DNA from: Anniella stebbinsi
Taxonomy: Eukaryota > Chordata > Lepidosauria > Squamata > Anniellidae
Direction of reading: 5' to 3'
Length of the DNA stretch: 64,000 nt
Assembly (NCBI GenBank): GCA_029215795.1
Contig: JARDYH010000008.1
Span: forward strand, 71,559,002 to 71,623,001
Position numbers and translations under genes: made by a program. Position 1 is the first letter of the stretch. Every line of letters begins with the position of its first letter. The notes under the pieces are model-generated. The model was not told the origin of the DNA. It worked only from the letters and a program-made list of their open reading frames with translations, and did no database searches. This document shows, one piece after another, positions 43,455 to 53,930 of the stretch.

Positions 43455-43723
43455 TGAGTCACCTGGGCTCTGCTATCCAGTGCCAGTCGGCTTTGCCACA
43501 AAGTCCTTTGATCTTTCAAGAAGCAACAAGCCTTATCAGATGCATCACAGAGTTGTGACTGCTAATTAGATATGCCTCAATGTGCTCAACCACCGTTACA
43601 TAATGTGTCAAAAAGCAGATGCGGTAGACATGGTCTCTTTTGGTCCATGGTTGTGCACTGACCCACCATTCCCAAGGTTCTGTATCATCTGTAGGAGGAG
43701 GAGCCTTTAGAAGCACATATAAA
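43455..43723 (+). promoter_or_regulatory. Promoter of EDC gene E (AP-1 site and TATA box)
   Basis: A perfect AP-1 site TGAGTCA at 43455-43461, and TATAAA at 43718-43723 (agcacaTATAAAgtg). The start-site motif ACTCTTCAT begins at 43741, as in gene A. Confidence 0.75.
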
Positions 43724-43747
43724 GTGCCTCTCTACCCAGGACTCTTC

Positions 43748-43791
43748 ATTCACTGGCCATCTTTTCTCAGCTGCCTTCTCTGCTCAGCAAG
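43748..43791 (+). other. Non-coding exon 1 of gene E
   Basis: Ends gcaag|GTAAGT (intron from 43792). The intron of about 1.5 kb contains an L2-type fragment. Confidence 0.75.
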
Positions 43792-43929
43792 GTAAGTCAG
43801 ACTCTACAAATCTTCATTTCACAGAGACAGAGCCTTCTCAGGAGTTGCTCCCCCACTCAGTGGAACTCTCTTCCAATTGATGTCAGCCAGCCCCATCATT
43901 ACAGACCTTCAAATAGGCCTTATAGGTTT

Positions 43930-44400
43930 ATTTATTTATTTATTTATCTAATTACAATATTTATATACCACTCCATATCTAAGATAGATTCTGGAGTGGT
44001 GAACATAGGGGGGAGGGGAAACAATAATAAATAAATAAAAAGATGTGTTAGCATATTAAAATTGTTCCATTTAAAACAGATTGCCAATAAAAATGGTGGC
44101 TGGTCAGTTGAGGATTGCCTCCTGGAAAAGAGCTATTTTCAGGTGGTACTAGAAGCAGCACAGTGTTGGTGCCTCTCTAACCTCCAGGGACAGGGAATTC
44201 CAAAGAGAAGGGGCCACCACACTAAAGGTTCTTCTCCAGGGGGACTCCAGTTGGGCCATAGATCCATGTGGTACCACAAGGAGCAAGCCCTCTGATGACC
44301 TCAGTGACCAGGTGGGTTGGTAAGGGAGAAGGTATCCTGGTCCCAAGTTGTTTAAACCTGGCCTGTTAGCCAATAGGCAGACAGTGCAATTCATTCAACA
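43930..44400 (-). repeat. L2-type LINE 3' end
   Basis: On the minus strand it encodes RTFSVVAPSLWNSLSLEV and continues to an AT-rich 3' UTR with a (TTTA)n-type tail at 43930-43945. In the intron of gene E. Confidence 0.82.
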
Positions 44401-45288
44401 AACGAGAGACATGCTGAAAAGAGGCAGCTCCTGACAACAGCTTTAACGGGTATGAATTTTACTGAGTGCCATTGTGCTTATGGCACGATCTGGTTTTAAT
44501 GGTTATTTCTGCCACTGAACAATGACTGAGTTGCAAAGATATAACAGAATGTTTATAGCTATTCCCGCATCTGGGGGAAGTGTTAGTCATTAACTGTGTT
44601 TGGCGATCGGTGTGCTTGAGTGAGAGATTCTAGCCAGTTGGGATAGATAGTTTAAAGATAATGGGGCTAAAACATTGGGTGTTGTTGATTCAAAGATAGA
44701 GGGTTGAGGATCAGGAAGGTGGGAGAATAGAAGAGCTAAGCATATGAGTCAAACCAGCCCCTAGTGCATGTTATTTCAACAGGTGTTTGAGAATCACAAC
44801 TGACATTAAATTCAACTTGTTGATTGGCAGGGAATCTTGCCTTATGGGAAGTAGGGATGAAAAAAATATCACGAGTCAGGTTTTCTGCTTCCTAATGAAG
44901 GATATCTACCCCTGGGGTCAGTCAATGACATTTCCCGTATATTGTGTATCAAACAAAACTAAATGTTCACCAAACAAACTCCAGAATTCTTCAGGAGTCC
45001 TTGGAATACTAGAGTAGTTAATGAATCATTTCACTCTTTTTGTTTTGGAGAAACATTATCCACACCTTTTCCTCATCATTAAAATGAGCAGATGACTAAG
45101 AGCAAAGCTCGCTATTGTGTGTCTGAAAATTAGTCCCCAAATTATTTTCAATTCTCTACTTGCATTCACAACTTTCAAGTCAATAATTGTTGGGTGTTGG
45201 AGGTTGAAGGCCATATTGGACCTGTGATTTTGGTGTGGAGAAGGAGATGAGATACGCGTTTCTGATCCTGTGTTTTGGTCGCTTTCAG
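44401..45288. other. Remaining intron of gene E
   Basis: No gene or named repeat seen before the acceptor ggtcgctttcag. Confidence 0.4.
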
Positions 45289-45299
45289 AATCATCAATA

Positions 45300-46298
45300 A
45301 TGCCAGAAGAAAGAATTTACTCTTCTGGGAGAGAACCCTACTACAACTTGAACTCAACATGGTATGACCCAGCAGGATCCTGGTTGGACAACCGTCGTAA
45401 ACCATTCCACTACGTTGTAAACACTTCCTGCGTGACTGGCTGCAACCGTAGGTATGATATACCAAGAAGAGGAGGCCACAATTACCGATGCTTCTGCTAT
45501 CGCAACTCAACATGCAGATCGGGGGGGAACCCTAGAGTTAGATGCTGTGTCCACAACCCCTCAGGAGGTCCCCGAGACTATTGGGGACGTCCAATAGGTG
45601 ATGCATGCAATGGATGTACAGGTGGACACTATAGCAACGAAGAGTCCTTCCATTCATCGTGCTGTGGATCTTCAGGAGGATGTGGCACTGGAGGTGGAGG
45701 AGGAGCATGTGCTCAGCCATCTGGTTTGTCAGGAGGATGTGGAGGTGGAGGAAGAGGTGTATGCGCCGAGCCTGGGTGCCGATCAGGAGGAGGAGTATGC
45801 TCTGAGCCGAGGTGCAGACCTTCAGGAAGGCTGCAAACTTCTTCCAGATCAGCATGCACAGATTCATGTGTTAGGTCTTCAGGAGGATGTGGAGGTGGAG
45901 GAAGAGGGGTATGTTCTGAGCCTGGGTGCAGATCAGGAGGAGGAGTATGCGCTGAGCCTGGTTATCGGTCCTCAGGAGGATGTGGAGGGGGAAGAGGTGT
46001 ATGTTCTGAGCCAGGGTGCAGATCAGGAGGAGGAGTATGCACTGAGCCTGGTTATCGGTCCTCAGGAAGATGTGGAGGGAGAAGAGGTGTATGTTCTGAG
46101 CCAGGGTGCAGATCAGGAGGAGGAGTATGTGCTGAGCCTGGTTATCGGTCTTCAGGAGGATGTGGAGGGGGAAGAGGTGTATGTTCTGAGCCAGGGTGCA
46201 GATCAGGAGGAGGAGTATGTGCTGAGCCTGGTTATCGGTCCTCAGGAGGATGTGGAGGGGGAAGAGGGGTATGTTCTGAGCCAGGGTGCAGATCTTAA
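45300..46298 (+). CDS. EDC gene E: Gly/Cys protein with 30-aa repeats
   Basis: A 332-aa protein, wholly in exon 2. The acceptor ends at 45288, with 11 nt of leader; an in-frame start 30 nt earlier is intronic. Residues 1-120 form an unusual Tyr/Trp/Arg/Asn-rich head (MPEERIYSSGREPYYNLNS, then TWYDPAGSWLDNRRKPFHY and CCVHNPSGGPRDYWGRP), with scattered Cys. Then come Gly/Cys/Ser repeats, culminating in four and a half near-identical 30-aa units of GVCSEPGCRSGGGVCAEPGYRS type that run to the stop. Loricrin-like glycine loops with Cys suggest a flexible, disulfide-linked cornified-envelope protein; this is inferred. The stop falls inside a unit (after PGCRS), so the array may have been truncated. 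A second acidic frame is open across the repeats (see findings). Confidence 0.9.
   Translation: MPEERIYSSGREPYYNLNSTWYDPAGSWLDNRRKPFHYVVNTSCVTGCNRRYDIPRRGGHNYRCFCYRNSTCRSGGNPRVRCCVHNPSGGPRDYWGRPIGDACNGCTGGHYSNEESFHSSCCGSSGGCGTGGGGGACAQPSGLSGGCGGGGRGVCAEPGCRSGGGVCSEPRCRPSGRLQTSSRSACTDSCVRSSGGCGGGGRGVCSEPGCRSGGGVCAEPGYRSSGGCGGGRGVCSEPGCRSGGGVCTEPGYRSSGRCGGRRGVCSEPGCRSGGGVCAEPGYRSSGGCGGGRGVCSEPGCRSGGGVCAEPGYRSSGGCGGGRGVCSEPGCRS
45879..46295 (+). repeat. 90-bp coding tandem repeat, about 4.6 units
   Basis: Units start at 45879 (93 bp), 45972, 46062, 46152 and 46242 (54 bp, cut by the stop). Neighbouring units differ at only a few positions, indicating recent expansion or homogenisation. Copy number is likely to vary between individuals. 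Confidence 0.95.
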
Positions 46299-46344
46299 GG
46301 AAGCTGTAAGGCTACATGCCTACCCAATACCTGCTGCAACAACA

Positions 46345-46545
46345 CTTAATTTTATCCTATTTATTCATTTATTTATTTATTCATTCGATGTACCGCTTTG
46401 CAGCCATATTTGGCTCCCAAACTGGCTTGCTATTAAAATCCACCCCACCCCACAAAAGGTAAACAGGGATGCATTAGGAAGGCCCTGGAGCATCTGGACC
46501 ATGCCAGTTTATGACATCAGAGTCCAAGTTATGGGCTCTTCTCCC
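46345..46545 (-). repeat. LINE 3' terminus fragment in gene E 3' UTR
   Basis: (TTTA)n-type run at 46358-46382 followed by 'ccgctttgcagccatatttggctcccaaactggc', as in the L2-type termini, then '…ggaaggccctggagcatctgg'. Confidence 0.45.
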
Positions 46546-46842
46546 TAGAGGGAGAGAACAAGTTAAGCTGTAGATGGACTTAGGGTCTGGCTGATGGTAC
46601 ATCCTTCAAATCACAGAACCTACCCTCCAGATGCTCTGTCCTTCAAGTTGCTAACATTTCCATACAAGGCTGCTTCTCCTTCCATTGACCCATTTACAAC
46701 CCCCAAAATCTGAAGGCCGTGCCCACCGAAGAAGTGTGAACCATTCTTACTCATCCACATCCAGGCAGTCTTCAATACTTTGGAACAATATGCCTTGCAA
46801 TATTGGTTGTGTTGCTTTCCCATTTTGCTCTTTCTTTGCAAC

Positions 46843-46848
46843 AATAAA
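46843..46848 (+). terminator. Polyadenylation signal of gene E
   Basis: AATAAA 545 nt after the stop, followed by a T/G-rich stretch ('cttttgggc…ccttgttc'). Confidence 0.65.
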
Positions 46849-47199
46849 ATTATACTTTTGGGCTAAAATCATATTCCTTGTTCAATTGCTGGTTCAACAG
46901 CACGCACCACACACACTAGCTCTTTCTTTGTTCTGATATTGGCATCATATTAGTCTTTCCCAAATGGTAATAGTAAGATTCTAGACGCTCCTTTTCATTC
47001 TCCTCTTCCCCCTCCCCATTTTGTGTCCTGTCCTGCCTGTCCCCCATACACTCACACACAGCACAACAGACAGAATTCTGTAATCACTGACCATGACACA
47101 CTCACACACACACACATGTTTTCTGGTGCCATTTTGGTCACACAAGCAAGGGCACTCACAGCCAAAGTATTGGATTTAGAGTGAATGCTAGCACACAAG
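46849..47199. other. Intergenic, nothing recognised
   Basis: Two short ACAC-type simple repeats near 47050-47060 and 47098-47116. No gene. Confidence 0.4.
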
Positions 47200-47485
47200 G
47201 ATTCGCTTTTGCGCCCGGTTAGGCGATTATGCGCATAATCGCTGAAGCGCATTTACACCTAATACCTCTGCACGAGAGGCGGCAAAGCGCATTAACGGAT
47301 GACCAAAATGCGCTTTACAAATAGTTAATGCGCATAAGCGCTTGTTCACATAGTCAAAATGCGCTTTAACGGCCGGAGCAAAATAAAACTCGTGATTTAA
47401 CGCGCATTCGATAATGCGCATAATCGGAGAGATAACGCACCTCTACACCCGATTTGCGCTCCGTTCTTGTAGAGGTAAAAAATTT
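47200..47485. repeat. CpG-rich GCGC-repeat element, unclassified
   Basis: Words 'aatgcgc', 'gcgcataa' and 'aaagcgc' recur in both orientations. 'cgattatgcgcataatcg' (47222-47239) is a perfect palindrome, echoed by 'gataatgcgcataatcgg' near 47410. CpG density is far above the flanks. Probably a DNA transposon remnant or recent repeat; ends were not found. Confidence 0.5.
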
Positions 47486-49204
47486 AAAGCGCCTTGAAAG
47501 AGCTTTAAACCTCTCTTGTAGAGGCAAGTAATCCTGCCTTTTCTGAACCCCTTTGACAGTGCAGGTAGGACATGGACAATTATTTGAGAAATGCAAAACT
47601 TAGATCTGGGAAGAGAGCCTTTTGTCATGTTTCAAAGCCCTCCCGCTGCAGTGCAAGACAATAAAGAGGTTTCCCAAGTAATCTACAAAACTTTCTTCAG
47701 CAAATAAACATCTCTTCACACCTGAAGAGAGAGTAAAATACTAGGAATTTTGCTCTAGGCTAAAACTTGGCTAACTAAGTGAGACAATTGTCCTTTCAAC
47801 AAAAGGGAAGGACTTTTCCCTGAGACCCTTAACTTCCAGGAGGATTCCTCTGAAGAAGCCTTTGGCGAGAAGCTAGCCGAGCTGATTGTCTCTCACCTTC
47901 TCTTAGCTGTGCCCATTTGAATCTGCAGCGGACTTTGGGATCGGTCAACTCTGAAGTCCCTTTCCCCTCTGATGATTGCTGAGTTCCCACAGACTGATAA
48001 GGTCTGGTGAAAATTCATCCCTGGCTGGTGAAGAGCCTGGGAGAACCTCCATCACTTTCTGTGCAGGCTGGTACATTTCTAGTCCTATTTCTTCTGGTTA
48101 AGAATCTGATTGCAACTGATATCATGAAATGCCTTTCTTTCTTCCCCCCCCCCCCCACACTGCTTCAGGGAGACATCAGTGCCTATCTGGCACCATCAGT
48201 CATTACTGCAATCCCCATTCATTGATTTTTTTAAAAAAAATCCATCTTGGTTTTTTTTTTACCCAACTGGGTCCACAAACAAATAAATTCACAAACAAAT
48301 AACTAAATAGAGCATCAATAAACAACAGATGCAACAATGCATCTGTTTCCTGTCTAGTTTCCTGATTGGCATCCTATCCTCTAAGCCTTCCATAGCAGCT
48401 TATATCAGGGAATAGGGAACCCGTGGCACCTCCAGATGGTGTTGGACTGGAATGCCCATTATCCACCTCATTGGTTAGGCAGGATTGACCTGATGGGAGA
48501 TGCAGTCCCACTGCTGGTATTTATGCAGTGGTGCAGTAATAAATTTTGGTAGTGTAGGCACATCATGCAAGTCCTCATGGCCATGCTCCCAAGAAGAATC
48601 CAAAATTGCAGGGTAGCTGGGTTGATCCCTATCAACAGACCAGTTCTGGCAGTTCTCATCGAGTAAGAGCAAATCTTTTGTTCAACAAATGGGGTCTGAT
48701 TGCCCATTCAAACTCAAGTTGCTTCAAATCCTTGACAGTACCTCAGGAATAGGGCATAACAATAGATCGTGGCTGGGGGAAATCCATGTGCCCACTCCAG
48801 CTACTGTAAGGATTGCAGCTAAACTCAGAGATACCAGGGAAGTCTGAAGGGGATGGCAGATTACGTGAACATCCCTGCTAATAAAAATGTACCAGTGCTG
48901 CATCCCTGTGAGTCCTGGTTCCACTACACCACTGCTTATATGGATATGGCAACTTCACAGCAGAATCAGCTGGTAGGCGAAACCACATTCTTGGGAGACT
49001 GCCCAAGTAAAGGAGTTCCACCCAGGCAGGAATTCAAAGTAGTGTCAAGGCTCCATGTTAAATTCTCAGGGGAAGGTGTGTGCTGAAAGAGAATGAGATG
49101 ATGTCCTTCCAACAATTTGGGTGGGGTGGAATAATATGCCCTGGCAAGAAAGGGTTGGATAGTTCTCGTTTGCCTTTCTAGTTCTGCTGCTCCATGAATG
49201 CTAT
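47486..49204. other. Intergenic, mostly unclassified
   Basis: Contains a palindromic short repeat (about 48410-48560; family of 29545). Other blocks (47600-48060) could be LTR-like but no ends were proven. No supported gene. Confidence 0.35.
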
Positions 49205-49407
49205 TTTAAAAGCATGTAGGAAATGGAAGGCAGTGCAAAACCATGCCTGGTGTGGAAAAAGTGGATACAGAGACATTTTTTCTCCTTCTCTCACAATACT
49301 AGAACCCAGTGGGGACACCCCATGAAGCTGATTGGTGGGAGATTCAGGACAGATCAAAGGACATACTTCTTCACCCAACACAGAGTTGAGCTATGTAATT
49401 CATTACT

Positions 49408-51807
49408 AGGGATGTGCACTGACCCCCCGGATCGGATCGGATAGCGGATCGGAATCGGACCTGGGGGGTCGGATCGGATCGGATCGGATCGGAGGCTGGT
49501 CGGATCGGATCGGACCAGATGTCCGATCCGGATCGGACGCCATTTTGAATGCTTTTTCCCATAGCCAAGTATTGTTTTACAAAAACGCCTATAACTTTTT
49601 CATTTTTAAAGATAGAAGGATGAAACTTGGGCACATTGTAGACTGGTTAGGGGTAGTTGTCTGTGAGAAATTTCAGAAAGATTGGTGCATGCATTTTGTG
49701 GCAATTAATTTTTTAATAAATACCCAGGAATGCCTATAACTTTGTCATTTTTAAAGTTACACACATGAAACTTTGCCACATTGTAGGGGGTACCTTGGGA
49801 CCTATGTGTGTGAAATTTCAGAAACGTAGGTGCTTGTCTTGTGTGGCAATTAATTTTTAGAAAAATGGGTAGTAGTGGGGTAAATACAGTTACGCCTCCC
49901 ATTTTTTTATTTTTGAAGATACAAACAGGAAACTTGGGCACATTACAGGTACCACTTGCCTTGATATGTGTGTGAAATTTCAGAAACATTGGAGCTTTCC
50001 TTGTGTGGCAATTAATTTTTGAAACAATGAGGAAAGAAACACCTATAACTTTGTCATTTTTAAAGTTACACACATGAAACTTTGCCACATTGTAGGTGGT
50101 ACCTTGGGACCCATGTGTGTGAAATTTCGGAAACGTAGGTGCTTGCCTTGTGTGGCAATTAATTTTTTAATAAATACCCAGGAATGCCTATAACTTTGTC
50201 ATTTTTAAAGTTACACACATGAAACTTTGCCACATTGTAGGCGGTACCTTGGGACCTATGTGTGTGAAATTTCGGAAACGTAGGTGCTTGCCTTGTGTGG
50301 CAATTAATTTTAGAAAAATGGGTAGTGGTGGGGTAAATACAGTTACGCCTCCCACTTTTTTATTTTTGAAGATACAAACAGGAAACATGGGCACATTACA
50401 GGTACCACTTGGCTTGATATGTGTGTAAAATTTCAGACAGCTGGGTCCAGGCATGTGGTGGCAAGGTATTTTTGAAACAATGAGGAAAGAAACGCCTATA
50501 ACTTTTTTATTTTAAAAGTTAGAAGTCTGAACATTGCTCACTTTGTAGATGGGTTAGGGGTAGATATGTGTCAGAAATTTCAGAATGATAGGTCCAGGCA
50601 TTTGATGGCTATGGAATTTTTAAATTACATGTTTCAAAAAAATTTCTACAGAGGCCAGGTCTTCCCCTCCCGCTTCCCGCGAAGAAAAGGAAACACTCTC
50701 TCGTCTCGATCCCTTTGATCCTTGGTAGTATCCATTACAGGGCTCGTGTCTGCTTGAGTACAAAGTGAAAGCAGACACGAGCCCTGTAATGGATACTACC
50801 AAGGATCAAAGGGATCGAGACCAGAGTGATCCTTCCTTGCACGCATGGCTGCAAAACTCAGCTAGGCTCAGCCGTTCTGCTTGAAAAGTGAAAGGAGGAA
50901 AGGAAACACGAGCCCTGTAATGGATACTACTAGCAACTTCAAAGGGATCGAGACGAGAGAGTGTTTCCTTTTCTTCGCGGGAAGCGGGAGGGGAAGACCT
51001 GGCCTCTGTAGAAATTTTTTTGAAACATGTAATTTAAAAATTCCATAGCCATCAAATGCCTGGACCTATCATTCTGAAATTTCTGACACATATCTACCCC
51101 TAACCCATCTACAAAGTGAGCAATGTTCAGACTTCTAACTTTTAAAATAAAAAAGTTATAGGCGTTTCTTTCCTCATTGTTTCAAAAATACCTTGCCACC
51201 ACATGCCTGGACCCAGCTGTCTGAAATTTTACACACATATCAAGCCAAGTGGTACCTGTAATGTGCCCATGTTTCCTGTTTGTATCTTCAAAAATAAAAA
51301 AGTGGGAGGCGTAACTGTATTTACCCCACCACTACCCATTTTTCTAAAATTAATTGCCACACAAGGCAAGCACCTACGTTTCCGAAATTTCACACACATA
51401 GGTCCCAAGGTACCCCCTACAATGTGGCAAAGTTTCATGTGTGTAACTTTAAAAATGACAAAGTTATAGGCATTCCTGGGTATTTATTAAAAAATTAATT
51501 GCCACAAAATGCATGCACCAATCTTTCTGAAATTTCTCACAGATAACTACCCCTAACCAGTCTACAATGTGCCCAAGTTTCATCCTTCTATCTTTAAAAA
51601 TGAAAAAGTTATAGGCGTTTTTGTAAAACAATACTTGGCTATGGGAAAAAGCATTCAAAATGGCGTCCGATCCGGATCGGACCTCATCGGATCGGATCGG
51701 ATCGGATCGGAGGTTGTCCGGATCGGATCGGATCGGATCGGATTTTCCCGATTTTGGGTCGGATCGGATTCGGATCGTGGATCGGATCCGATCCGATGCA
51801 CACCCCT
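49408..51807. mobile_element. 2,400-bp fold-back element with long inverted arms
   Basis: Flanked by the 10-bp direct repeat ATTCATTACT (49398-49407 and 51808-51817; 11 bp if the next A is counted). The ends are AGGGATGTGCA… and …TGCACACCCCT. Each end carries a run of ATCGG pentamers (49425-49545 and 51664-51800), then tandem units of about 145-160 bp: seven in the left arm, four inverted in the right. The centre is a smaller hairpin (about 50695-50821 around 50760). No transposase frame; the conserved-looking frames are mirror copies of the same repeat. Non-autonomous; the long duplication hints at a Mutator-like mobiliser, but that is inference. Confidence 0.88.
49565..50635 (+). repeat. 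Left-arm tandem array, seven ~150-bp units
   Basis: Each unit has 'cgcctataactttttcatttttaaag', a 'catgaaactttgccacattgtag' block, 'gtgtgaaatttcagaaac' and 'gtggcaattaatttt'. Units start near 49569, 49731, 49892, 50040, 50187, 50346 and 50491. Two alternating variants show that multi-unit blocks duplicated. The right arm lacks three of them. Confidence 0.85.
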
Positions 51808-51955
51808 ATTCATTACTACAAGATGTAGTGACAGCCACCAGTTTGGATGCTTCTCAGGTTCCCATGGGAAGCTGGTTGGCCACAGTGTGAACAGAGTGCT
51901 GAACTAGATGGACTCTTGGTCTGATCCAGCATGGCACTTTTTATGTTCTTATGTT

Positions 51956-53041
51956 ATTATCCAAGCAATGTGGCTGGACCAATGATCCCCCTGAACTAAG
52001 GACGTGCAGAGGTTCTTTAGGAGGTATTGCCTTTCCGCAGTGCATCTCTCAAAACTCTTTGGATATTTCTCCTGTCGAAAGGTGACTCGAAAGTTTTCTT
52101 TATGGTATAGTCACCATCAAACATTACTAATCCCAGTTGCTTGTCTCGGGTTCAGAGAAAGTATCTCTCCCCCCTACCCTCCAACAGTTCTGGAATACTA
52201 TCTCTGTCTCCAAGGTGTTTCCCTTCCCAGCAACTGAACCCTGGTGAACTGGAGATTAAATCCAGAGCTTTCTAGATGCAAAGTCCACACGTTTAGAACT
52301 ACATCTCCTATCAGCCCCAGCCATTGTCTAGCCAATGGTTGGGGTGATGGGAGTTGCAGTGCAAGATACCTGGGAGGCAGCAAGTTGGGACTCTCAGTCC
52401 GATCCAGCAGGGCTCTTCTGATGTTCTTAAATCCACCTCTGTGCAAAGAAGGTGATGAGGAAAGAGGAAAGGAAGAATGGAAGGATGAGATTTCCCTTCA
52501 TTTCCTCTCTAAGCCTTCAATTAGAGAACTGACCTCTGCAAAGTAGAACACACGGCCATCCTACCAAGGAAGGGATTATGGGACCACCCACCACTCCAGC
52601 TAGAAAGCCCCTAATCTGCAATAGGTCAGAGTGACCCCATGCTATAAAAGCTTCCAGGTCACTGGAGTGAGAAAACGAGGAAGGAAGGCACCAAGATGAT
52701 TTGGGTAGAGTCAATGGACAGCAAAGGGCCATTGGCCTAGGGATAGGCAAGAAATCCATTTCGTTTCAGTTCTGAGAACGGTTTACTAACATTCACAAAG
52801 TTCTCCATGTTGGAGAGGGAAAAGAATGTGAGGTTTAAAACAAAATCAAATGTGGGGGAAACCAATATTGACAGATTCATCAACAAAAAAACCAAAGACG
52901 AGAGAAAGCACAACTGACAGATACACACACCCCTGGATGAACTGTTCCAAACCCATGCTTGTGAGGCAGGAAGACAATGTATTAATGGGTTTGCCCTATA
53001 GATCGGTCCATCTAGTTCAGACCATTGCAAAACTCAGGGGT
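51956..53041. other. Intergenic, no supported gene
   Basis: Contains a palindromic short repeat (about 52285-52385) followed by a CR1 tail piece (about 52390-52430). TATAAAA at 52643 has no downstream donor or coding exon. Confidence 0.35.
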
Positions 53042-53077
<36 letters not shown>

Positions 53078-53082
53078 CGTTT
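53042..53082. repeat. (GT)n microsatellite
   Basis: About 16 GT units followed by GC-interrupted units. Confidence 0.9.
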
Positions 53083-53469
53083 AGATAGATCACACTAAGC
53101 AATCTATGGAACTTAACCAAAAGCTACTAGTGGAAAATGAGTGCCACCTAAAGTCCACAATGCTTATGGCATGGTTAATCTCTCCTCATAAATTGGCAAT
53201 AGGCCTTGATGATGATGCTCTTAAACAGTGAATGGCTTCTGGCAGAGGATAATCACTGCCAGATGTTTTGAATATTTGCTAGCTATTCATTTAGCATTTC
53301 ATATCTGTATAAGCATGTCCTGGTATGACACATCAGCATCTGATATTTGGCTGTATTTCTTACTTGGCGAATAATCCTACGAACTTTTCAGCAGTATTTG
53401 ACAGCTGAGAGCTAATGAGATCATACAGTTGATGACCCCTGCAACCATCAGCAGATGTCCACAAGTCTA

Positions 53470-53930
53470 AACTGCTAGAATTTCCAATTCAGAGGTAGAA
53501 TTTTTTACATTCAAAAAGTAAGGGGAGACATGATAGAGGCATACAAAATTAGGCATGGAGTGAAGGAAGTGGATAGGAGGACATTTAGGATGGATAAAAG
53601 GAAGGACTTCTTCACCCAGTGCAGAGTTAAATTGTGGAATTCACTATCATAAGACATAGTGATGGGAACCAATTTGGTTGGCTTTAAAAGGGGGTTGGAT
53701 AAATTACTGGAGACTATCACTGGCTACTAGTCCTGATGGCTATGTGCTACCTCCAGTATCCGAGGCAGTAAGCCTATGTACATCAGTTGCTGGGAACATG
53801 GCTGGGAGGATATTGTTGCATGTGTGGGTTTTCTGTGGGCAGCTGGTTGGCCATTATGGGAAACGAATGCTGGACTAGATGGACTCTTGGTCTAATCCAG
53901 AATGGCTCTTCTTCTGTTCTAAGTAAAAAA
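53470..53930 (+). repeat. CR1 LINE 3' end
   Basis: 'gagacatgatagaggcatacaaaatt…ggacttcttcacccagtgcagagttaaattgtgg…gactcttggtctaatccagaatggctcttcttctgttcta', well preserved. Confidence 0.92.

Larger units (their letters stand above)
49205..51955 (+). repeat. CR1 LINE 3' end split by a 2.4-kb insertion
   Basis: The left part (49205-49407) reads '…gaacccagtggggacacc…gacagatcaaagga…gttgagctatgtaattcattact'. The right part (51808-51955) resumes 'attcattactacaagatgtagtgacagccaccagt…ggtctgatccagcatggcacttt'. The CR1 order is continuous once the insertion is removed. Confidence 0.92.

Noticed and set aside
50188..51469. Two identical 88-codon frames in opposite orientation
   Set aside because: Mirror copies of the ~150-bp unit in the fold-back element; no start context, no domain, not a gene pair.
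49408..51807. CRISPR-like array of regular repeats
   Set aside because: Repeats are ~150 bp, contiguous and inverted about a centre, in a vertebrate repeat context.
52643..52649. TATAAAA resembling an EDC promoter
   Set aside because: No donor within 120 nt downstream and no EDC-type coding exon in the following 3 kb.
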